Origin: Acidobacteriaceae bacterium
Lineage (GTDB): Bacteria > Acidobacteriota > Terriglobia > Terriglobales > Acidobacteriaceae
Reading direction: 5' to 3'
Assembly: GCA_003152795.1 (NCBI GenBank)
Contig: PMBA01000306.1
Location: 26,950 to 36,630 of the forward strand
Length of the DNA stretch: 9,681 nucleotides
The notes below the pieces were generated by a model. The model saw only the letters and a list, made by a program, of their open reading frames with translations, was not told where the DNA came from and searched no databases. Every line of letters begins with the position of its first letter. Position 1 is the stretch's first letter. The position numbers and the translations under genes are program-made. Shown piece after piece: positions 5,982 to 9,681 of this stretch.

Positions 5982-6317
5982 TCAACCCGAGACGCCGGGT
6001 GCCGAGACACCCGTAGCCCCACTTATTCGCGCCTTTTGCGAATGAGTGGGCGTCACCACCAAATCCAACCCGCCTTTCGCCATCGGATGACATCGCAGCA
6101 GTCGCCCCGCCGCCATCGCCGCTCCGCGCACCACTCCATACCGCTCCACCGCTTCCATCGCGTACTCGGAACAAGTCGGCACATACCGGCACGAAGCCGG
6201 CAACGCCGGCGAAATCCACCGCTTATAAATCCGCAGCATCCCCAGCGCCAGAGAATTCATGAGAACGCCGGGATTCTCCACAACATCCTTCACCGCACTA
6301 GCGCGAGAGACTGTCAT
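5982..6317 (-). CDS. yidD: membrane protein insertion efficiency factor YidD
   Basis: YidD is a small membrane-associated protein that aids YidC-dependent insertion. The core signature is intact: RIYKRWISPALPASCRYVPT with CSEYAMEAVERYG, then LLRCHPMAKGG. It has 111 residues where relatives often have 70-90. The extra length is at both ends. The ATG at 6317 overlaps the rnpA TGA as ATGA, which suggests translational coupling, but an internal ATG (residue 20, 6260) would give the more usual N-terminus. After the core (about residue 89) the last 20 or so residues, PTHSQKARISGATGVSAPG, are encoded by a hairpin repeat (6018-6050) and adjoining repeat-like DNA, so the C-terminal tail is probably not ancestral. 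yidC follows 95 bases downstream. Confidence 0.93.
   Translation of the reverse strand: MTVSRASAVKDVVENPGVLMNSLALGMLRIYKRWISPALPASCRYVPTCSEYAMEAVERYGVVRGAAMAAGRLLRCHPMAKGGLDLVVTPTHSQKARISGATGVSAPGVSG
6018..6050. repeat. 13-bp stem hairpin inside the 3' end of yidD
   Basis: CCCACTTATTCGC (6018-6030) and GCGAATGAGTGGG (6038-6050) form a 13-bp inverted repeat over a 7-base loop with a single G-T compatible mismatch. It is read through by yidD, where it encodes part of the extra tail. It adjoins copy 1 of the double-hairpin element and may be a module of the same composite repeat. A terminator is unlikely because yidD continues through it. Confidence 0.7.
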
Positions 6318-6823
6318 TTCTCCCCAACCTTCTTCGCAATCGCTTCCAGCGCCCGCCCAACTTCTTCCAGCACCTTGGAAAATTCCACCGTCAGCACCGA
6401 CTTCTTCGGATTGATCACCACATCCACCGCGTCCGCGCCCGCCAGCACCCCGCGTCGCTGCCGTACCGCCTCTCGCAGCCGCCGCTTGATCCGGTTCCGC
6501 TCCACCGCGCCGCCCAGCACCCGCCCCACCGTGAACCCGACGCGCGTGCTTTTCTCCGGCAATGCGCCCTCCGCCTGCCGCAGGTAGAACACCGTCATGT
6601 GCGAGGAAAAGTGCCGCCGTCCCTGCTTGTACACACGTTCGAAATCGGAATGCTTCAGCAGCCGCGCCGCACGTGGGAAACTCCCCCCCGCCTTCGCCAC
6701 TCGCCGCTCTGCACTCCGCTCCGGAAAGTCGGCGCTCACCAGCTCATCATTCTGCACGGCGCTACCCAGTACCCCAGTCGCCCGTGCGTAGTCCCGCTCC
6801 CTCTGGCAACTCGGTACTGGCAA
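6314..6823 (-). CDS. rnpA: ribonuclease P protein component
   Basis: RnpA is the protein subunit of RNase P, which helps the catalytic RNA bind and cleave the 5' leader of tRNA precursors. The core starts around residue 49: FPRAARLLKHSDFERVYKQG, then the RNR signature RNRIKRRLR (109-117), then ADAVDVVINPK. The full open frame gives 169 residues, longer than the usual 110-140, because of about 45 N-terminal residues without family resemblance. The TTG at 6823 lies inside a heptamer repeat and has no ribosome site, so it is probably not the native start. In-frame GTG codons at 6757, 6739 and 6700 are alternatives, none with a decisive Shine-Dalgarno. The stop overlaps the yidD start by four bases (ATGA). 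The gene follows rpmH by 26 bases or more and should be co-transcribed with it. Confidence 0.92.
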   Translation of the reverse strand: MPVPSCQRERDYARATGVLGSAVQNDELVSADFPERSAERRVAKAGGSFPRAARLLKHSDFERVYKQGRRHFSSHMTVFYLRQAEGALPEKSTRVGFTVGRVLGGAVERNRIKRRLREAVRQRRGVLAGADAVDVVINPKKSVLTVEFSKVLEEVGRALEAIAKKVGEK

Positions 6824-6837
6824 CTGGCAACTGTCTT
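6803..6837. repeat. heptamer array (CTGGCAA type) between rpmH and rnpA
   Basis: Five consecutive 7-base units read CTGGCAA, CTCGGTA, CTGGCAA, CTGGCAA, CTGTCTT. Weaker 7-base periodicity with CCAGTA-like units seems to extend leftward to about 6760, into the extended N-terminus of the rnpA frame. The array occupies nearly all of the rpmH-rnpA gap. Confidence 0.75.
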
Positions 6838-6849
6838 GCGGTGGGAATA

Positions 6850-7005
6850 CTAATCGCGGAAACCCGGCGCCACGGATACGCGCTTGCGCCCTTTGGCCCG
6901 GCGGCGCGACAGCACTGCGGCTCCGTTCTTCGTCTTCATGCGAGTCCGGAACCCGTGCTTCTTCGAGCGCTTGCGCTTGTTGGGTTGAAATGTACGTTTC
7001 GGCAT
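6850..7005 (-). CDS. rpmH: 50S ribosomal protein L34 (bL34)
   Basis: bL34 is a small, very basic protein of the large ribosomal subunit. The 51-residue product is full length: [20 protein letters not shown] followed by [20 protein letters not shown] and a short tail ending in GFRD. The family's KRTxQPxxRKR opening and the GFRxRMxTxxG core are exact. The ATG at 7005 is preceded by AAGGGA with a 6-base spacer. It is first in the rpmH-rnpA-yidD-yidC-jag cluster, with a promoter candidate about 50 bases upstream, and divergent from mnmE. Confidence 0.98.
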   Translation of the reverse strand: MPKRTFQPNKRKRSKKHGFRTRMKTKNGAAVLSRRRAKGRKRVSVAPGFRD

Positions 7006-7054
7006 CGAAAATCCCTTGCTCCTGATTGATTCAACGAACCTGAGGCAAACGGTA

Positions 7055-7084
7055 AGTATAAATGACGCGCACTCTCCCCGGCAA
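7055..7084 (-). promoter_or_regulatory. sigma70-type promoter for the rpmH cluster
   Basis: On the minus strand TTGCCG (7079-7084) and TATACT (7055-7060) are separated by 18 bases. The -10 matches 5 of 6 and the -35 matches 3 of 6. The predicted transcription start near 7048 gives a leader of about 43 bases containing the rpmH ribosome site. Position and spacing make this the most convincing promoter in the window. Confidence 0.65.
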
Positions 7085-7123
7085 ACCCCTTACCTCGCTA
7101 CAATGTCCCTGATCGGAATTTTC

Positions 7124-7239
7124 CTGATCACCGGTCGCTGACTACTGCCCACTGACCACCGATCACCGAGTACTGACTACTGCCCACTGCGGCACTGACC
7201 ACTAGGATCGCTGGCCGCTAGATCGCTGACCACCGCTCT
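7124..7239. repeat. long heptamer array (CTGACCA type) between rpmH and mnmE
   Basis: The DNA can be read almost entirely as 7-base units: CTGATCA, CCGGTCG, CTGACTA, CTGCCCA, CTGACCA, CCGATCA, CCGAGTA, CTGACTA, CTGCCCA, CTGCGGCA, CTGACCA, CTAGGATCG, CTGGCCG, CTAGATCG, CTGACCA, CCGCTCT. Three units are 8 or 9 bases. Most begin CTG or CCG and end in A or G. The array runs to within two bases of the mnmE ATG, so any mnmE promoter or leader must lie inside it or be carried by it. Confidence 0.85.
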
Positions 7240-7241
7240 CT

Positions 7242-8819
7242 ATGAACCTCGACGACACCATCGTCGCCATCGCCACCCCGCCCGGCCGCGGCGGCATCGG
7301 CGTAGTCCGTCTAGCCGGCCCGGAAGCGAAAAGCATAGCCCGACCGATGCTCCGCCTGCCTCGTGACCTGCAACCGAACCAGGCCGTTGTCTGCGATCTA
7401 ATCGACCCGTGTGGCGCGGGGGCCCCCGCCCGCATCGACGAAGTAGTAGTCACCTTCTTCGCCGCCCCCCACTCCTACACCACCGACGACATCGTCGAAA
7501 TCTCCGCCCACGGCTCGCCCGTCGTTCTCCGCCACATCGTCGAACTCGCCCTCGCCCAGGGCGCTCGTCTAGCCGAACCCGGAGAATTCACCATGCGCGC
7601 CTTCCTCAACGGACGCCTCGATCTCACCCAGGCCGAAGCCGTCCGCGATCTCATCGACTCCCAAACCCTCTTCCAGGCCAAGGTCGCCGCTCAGCAACTC
7701 CAAGGCGCTCTCTCCCATCGCCTCCAGCCCATCAAGCAAAAGCTAATCGACCTCATCGCCCTCCTCGAAGCCGGCATCGACTTCGCCGAAGACGATATCT
7801 CCATCACTCCCGACCCCGTCATCCTGGACCTCATCGCCCAGGTCAATGCCCCCCTCCAGCAACTCGCCGCCACCTTCTCCTTTGGCAAGATCGTTCACCA
7901 GGGCCTCACTCTGGCCATCGTCGGCCGTCCCAACGTAGGAAAATCGAGCCTCTTCAATCGCCTCGTCGAACGCGACCGCGCCATTGTTACTGCCCACCCC
8001 GGCACCACCCGCGACCTGGTCACCGAAACCGTAGCCATCGCCGGCATCCCCGTCCAACTCGTCGATACCGCCGGCATCCGCCGCGTCCCAAACGAAGCCG
8101 AAGCCGAAAGCATCGGAATCAAGAAATCGATGGAAGCCCTGGCCGACGCCGACTTAGTCCTGGTAGTAATCGACCAAAGCCAGCCCCTATCCGAAGAAGA
8201 CCAGGAGTTATTAACTCAAGTGAAAGCCCGCCCCGCGATCCTAGTGGAAAACAAATCCGACCTCCCAGGCGCGCGTAAGCATAACGACGAAACGACTCAC
8301 GTAGGGGCGGACGCCCTCGTCCGCCCAAGCCGGGCAGAGCCCGGCAGGGTTTCTCCAGCGGAGCCCGGCGCCTTCCTGGGCGAGGATCATGCCCTCTCTC
8401 CCTCCTTAGCCGCCGCCCCAGCGCCGCGTCCCTCCTTGCCCCAGCCCTTCAGCGCTGCCAGTGTGCGAAAAGACAGCCAAGTCCCGCCGCCCCGCCCGGC
8501 TCTCCAAGTCATCCCCACCTCCGCCCTCACCGGCGAAGGCATCCCCGCCCTCCGCGCCGCCATCCTGAATCACGTCGCAGGAGATTTCACGACAACCCAG
8601 GAACCCGGTTTCCTCACCAGCGTCCGCCACCACAAACTAGTCAACGACGCGCTAACCTCCCTGCTAGCCGCTACCAACGCCGTAGCCGCCCGCGTCCCCC
8701 ACGAGATGCTCCTCCTCGATCTCTACGCCGCCCTTCGCCCCCTCGACGAAATCACCGGCGCCACCACTACCGACGACATCCTCAACCTCATCTTCAGCAC
8801 CTTCTGCATAGGAAAGTAG
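7242..8819 (+). CDS. mnmE: tRNA uridine-5-carboxymethylaminomethyl modification GTPase MnmE, with in-frame repeat insertion
   Basis: MnmE acts with MnmG to install the carboxymethylaminomethyl group on the wobble uridine of several tRNAs, using a folate cofactor and GTP. The N-terminal folate-binding domain (about 1-118) opens [17 protein letters not shown] and ends [20 protein letters not shown]. The G domain has G1 GRPNVGKSS (228-236), G2 TTRD (255-258), G3 DTAG (275-278), G4 NKSD (337-340) and G5 SALTGEG (427-433). The C-terminal catalytic motif FCIGK (521-525) is intact. The 525 residues exceed the usual 450-470. The surplus lies between G4 and G5, where about 60 residues (roughly 351-410) are encoded by a palindromic repeat and adjoining Pro/Ala-rich sequence. 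No Shine-Dalgarno precedes the ATG, which abuts a heptamer array. The gene is divergent from rpmH. All catalytic motifs are present, so it is probably functional. Confidence 0.96.
   Translation: MNLDDTIVAIATPPGRGGIGVVRLAGPEAKSIARPMLRLPRDLQPNQAVVCDLIDPCGAGAPARIDEVVVTFFAAPHSYTTDDIVEISAHGSPVVLRHIVELALAQGARLAEPGEFTMRAFLNGRLDLTQAEAVRDLIDSQTLFQAKVAAQQLQGALSHRLQPIKQKLIDLIALLEAGIDFAEDDISITPDPVILDLIAQVNAPLQQLAATFSFGKIVHQGLTLAIVGRPNVGKSSLFNRLVERDRAIVTAHPGTTRDLVTETVAIAGIPVQLVDTAGIRRVPNEAEAESIGIKKSMEALADADLVLVVIDQSQPLSEEDQELLTQVKARPAILVENKSDLPGARKHNDETTHVGADALVRPSRAEPGRVSPAEPGAFLGEDHALSPSLAAAPAPRPSLPQPFSAASVRKDSQVPPPRPALQVIPTSALTGEGIPALRAAILNHVAGDFTTTQEPGFLTSVRHHKLVNDALTSLLAATNAVAARVPHEMLLLDLYAALRPLDEITGATTTDDILNLIFSTFCIGK
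8292..8370. repeat. double-hairpin GC-rich repeat element, copy 2, inside mnmE
   Basis: The copy begins ACGACTCACGTAGGG. Hairpin 1: GGGCGGACG (8305-8313), loop CCCT, CGTCCGCCC (8318-8326). Hairpin 2: GCCGGGC (8329-8335), loop AGA, GCCCGGC (8339-8345). A further related segment, TCCAGCGGAGC, follows, recalling the second half of copy 1. The whole copy is open in the mnmE frame and encodes [17 protein letters not shown] and following residues. The right-hand boundary is uncertain; surplus residues continue to about 8471. Confidence 0.85.
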
Positions 8820-8827
8820 CCCGCCCG

Positions 8828-8873
8828 CGTAGGGGCAGACGCCCTCGTCTGCCCAGCGGCGCAGCTCCGCTCC
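8828..8873. repeat. double-hairpin GC-rich repeat element, copy 3, after mnmE
   Basis: Hairpin 1: GGGCAGACG (8833-8841), loop CCCT, CGTCTGCCC (8846-8854). A shorter hairpin 2 follows: AGCGG (8855-8859) with CCGCT (8867-8871). It starts 9 bases past the mnmE stop codon, in the same orientation as the other copies. It could stabilise or end the mnmE transcript, but there is no T-tract. The rest of the gap to the next gene (8874-9065) holds no gene I can support. Confidence 0.8.
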
Positions 8874-9065
8874 TGCCGGCACCACCACCGAGCCCCATAC
8901 CCGACCGAGAGTGCGAGCGCAAAAAAGTGGAGTCCTCCCAGGCGGCACGGCAAGCCAAGCTAGGCCAACCAACGTCCCTGCCGTCAGGCACACCTCCAAC
9001 TTGCCATCAAACGTGCGATCATGTCTCGTCCCCGGAATTTACCGAGCTTCAAAAGGAGCCTCTCC

Positions 9066-9503
9066 ATGCCTGAAAATTCCCCCCAGAACTTCTCCAATCA
9101 CACCCGTTATGATCCTCTCTTCCATTTCTTCGTTCTGCCCGTAATCTCTCTCGTGTTGCTGGCCGCTATCGTCCATCTGTTTCGATTCCCCGGCCTCCAT
9201 TCCGCGCTCTTGCTCCTCGCCATTCTCGCCGCGTCGGTCGTCGTCTTCAAACTTCGCCTTTATCCCCTCAAGGTGCAGGACCGCGTCATCCGCCTCGAAG
9301 AAAGACTCCGCCTCGCCACCTTGCTCGACCCCGCCCTTCGTCCCCGCATCCCGGAATTTACCGAATCCCAACTGGTCGCCTTGCGCTTCGCTTCTGACGC
9401 CGAACTCCCCGCCCTGGCCGCCAGAGCTCTCAACGAAAAACTTTCCGCCACCGAAATTAAAAAGGCGATCCAGCACTGGCGCCCCGACAATTGGAGAGTC
9501 TGA
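9066..9503 (+). CDS. DUF6526 family membrane protein
   Basis: This is a small two-helix membrane protein of unknown function; I recognise the family from its conserved pattern. The 145 residues open MPENSPQNFSNHTRYDPLFH. TM1 (about 21-39, FFVLPVISLVLLAAIVHLF) and TM2 (about 44-63) are joined by a short loop. A cytoplasmic part follows with the family's KVQDRVIRLEERLRLATLL (69-87), SQLVALRFASDAELPALAAR (101-120) and a C-terminal KKAIQHWRPDNWR. The start at 9066 is set by AGGAG (9054-9058) seven bases upstream. An in-frame ATG at 9021 has no ribosome site and would add 15 residues that do not look like the family. It lies 246 bases after mnmE, with repeat copy 3 between, so it is probably a separate transcript. 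Nothing in its context reveals a role. Confidence 0.88.
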   Translation: MPENSPQNFSNHTRYDPLFHFFVLPVISLVLLAAIVHLFRFPGLHSALLLLAILAASVVVFKLRLYPLKVQDRVIRLEERLRLATLLDPALRPRIPEFTESQLVALRFASDAELPALAARALNEKLSATEIKKAIQHWRPDNWRV

Positions 9504-9540
9504 ACCACCCCGGCCCGCATGACTCATGAGCGAGCGAACT

Positions 9541-9562
9541 GGGAAGGGCAGGCCTTCTTCCC
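9541..9562 (+). terminator. possible terminator hairpin after the DUF6526 gene
   Basis: GAAGG (9543-9547) pairs with CCTTC (9553-9557) over a 5-base loop. Outer GG/CC pairs can extend it past a two-base bulge; alternatively GGGAAG pairs with CTTCCC. The following bases (TTGTCTCC) are only partly T-rich, so this is a weak terminator call 37 bases past the stop codon. Confidence 0.35.
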
Positions 9563-9589
9563 TTGTCTCCATTCGAATTGAAACTTATG

Positions 9590-9595
9590 TATAAT
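9590..9595 (+). promoter_or_regulatory. perfect -10 hexamer for a gene at or beyond the right edge
   Basis: TATAAT is a perfect -10. TTGTCT (9563-9568) is the only -35-like hexamer near, at an over-long 21-base spacing, so recognition would lean on the -10. A start near 9602 is expected. It could serve either a leaderless ATG at 9602 or a gene just past the window. Confidence 0.4.
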
Positions 9596-9601
9596 CCGCC
9601 G

Positions 9602-9681
9602 ATGCAAGCAATACCCTGGAGCACAATTGCGCTCGGGTCGCTGTTGCTCATCGCAGCCCGCTCAACAGGAGGACAGGAAGT
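9602..9681 (+). CDS. possible start of a secreted or membrane protein, cut by the window end
   Basis: An ATG at 9602 opens a frame with no stop before the edge, giving MQAIPWSTIALGSLLLIAAR and a few more residues. The hydrophobic stretch IALGSLLLIAA resembles a signal peptide core, though there is no basic N-region. The ATG sits about where the TATAAT would start transcription, so it would be leaderless. A strong AGGAGG (9667-9672) near the edge instead suggests the real start is just outside the window or at its last bases, making this stretch a leader. I do not recognise the gene. Confidence 0.3.
   Translation, partial: MQAIPWSTIALGSLLLIAARSTGGQE
9667..9672 (+). promoter_or_regulatory. strong Shine-Dalgarno near the right edge
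   Basis: AGGAGG followed by 9 bases to the window end is the best ribosome site in the window. It predicts a plus-strand start codon at or just after the edge and competes with the 9602 start. Confidence 0.4.

Noticed and set aside
5907..6587. 226-codon plus-strand frame opposite yidD and rnpA
   Set aside because: It starts in repeat copy 1 and continues as the antisense of two well-supported genes. Its opening resembles the mnmE insert only because both read the same repeat.
7124..7239. CRISPR array
   Set aside because: Units are 7 bases without spacers of constant length, and no cas genes are present.
7409..8278. 289-codon plus-strand frame overlapping mnmE
   Set aside because: Out-of-frame reading of mnmE, extremely rich in Arg, Pro and His. 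The mnmE frame carries every expected motif.
8292..8471. Intein, or an undetected sequencing frameshift pair, in mnmE
   Set aside because: The insert is far too short for an intein and lacks splice-motif Cys/Asn blocks. Its first part is recognisably the repeat found elsewhere, and the frame is normal on both sides.
8830..8873. Rho-independent terminator after mnmE
   Set aside because: The hairpin is GC-rich but has no T-tract, and the same element occurs inside mnmE itself where transcription must continue.
8911..9020. Small coding frames on either strand between mnmE and the DUF6526 gene
   Set aside because: Short, without ribosome sites or motifs; the DNA looks like intergenic repeat-derived sequence.
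9021..9065. Upstream ATG (9021) as start of the DUF6526 gene
   Set aside because: No ribosome site precedes it and the added 15 residues do not resemble the family. The ATG at 9066 has AGGAG at ideal spacing.

Overview
The window is a chromosomal housekeeping region around dnaA. It looks like a GC-rich Acidobacteriota genome (Terriglobia / Koribacter-like). The signs are the DnaA C-terminal motif GGKHHTTV, a DUF6526 protein, high GC with strongly C- or G-ending codons, and intergenic DNA packed with short hairpin and 7-bp-period repeats. This assignment is inference from sequence style; no database search was possible.

Layout from left to right: dnaN (sliding clamp, minus strand, C-terminus cut by the window edge); a 468-base dnaN-dnaA gap that looks like a replication origin, with an AT-rich segment, DnaA-box-like sites and a DnaA-trio-like stretch; dnaA (minus); a 434-base gap with a tandem 15-bp repeat at the dnaA start, a good sigma70-type promoter and an inverted 7-bp-period array; then jag/khpB, yidC, yidD, rnpA and rpmH, all on the minus strand and so transcribed rpmH > rnpA > yidD > yidC > jag toward dnaA. 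A sigma70-type promoter lies in front of rpmH. mnmE and a small DUF6526 membrane protein follow on the plus strand, and the window ends in a promoter/ribosome-site-like stretch for a further gene.

The genes form the classical origin-proximal set. DnaA opens the origin and DnaN clamps the polymerase. RpmH is a ribosomal protein, RnpA the RNase P protein. YidD and YidC act in membrane protein insertion, KhpB/Jag is an RNA-binding protein, and MnmE modifies tRNA wobble uridines. mnmE, often downstream of jag in other bacteria, is here upstream of rpmH and divergent from it.

I found no unknown multi-gene system (no CRISPR, phage, toxin-antitoxin or defence genes). The unusual content is in the repeats. 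A GC-rich double-hairpin element occurs three times with compensated stem changes. One copy sits in frame inside mnmE, where about 60 extra residues separate two GTP-binding motifs. Another element extends the yidD C-terminus. Heptameric arrays with differing units occupy four gene boundaries. The C-over-G bias of the plus strand also does not appear to flip at the dnaA-dnaN gap, which sits uneasily with an active bidirectional origin there.
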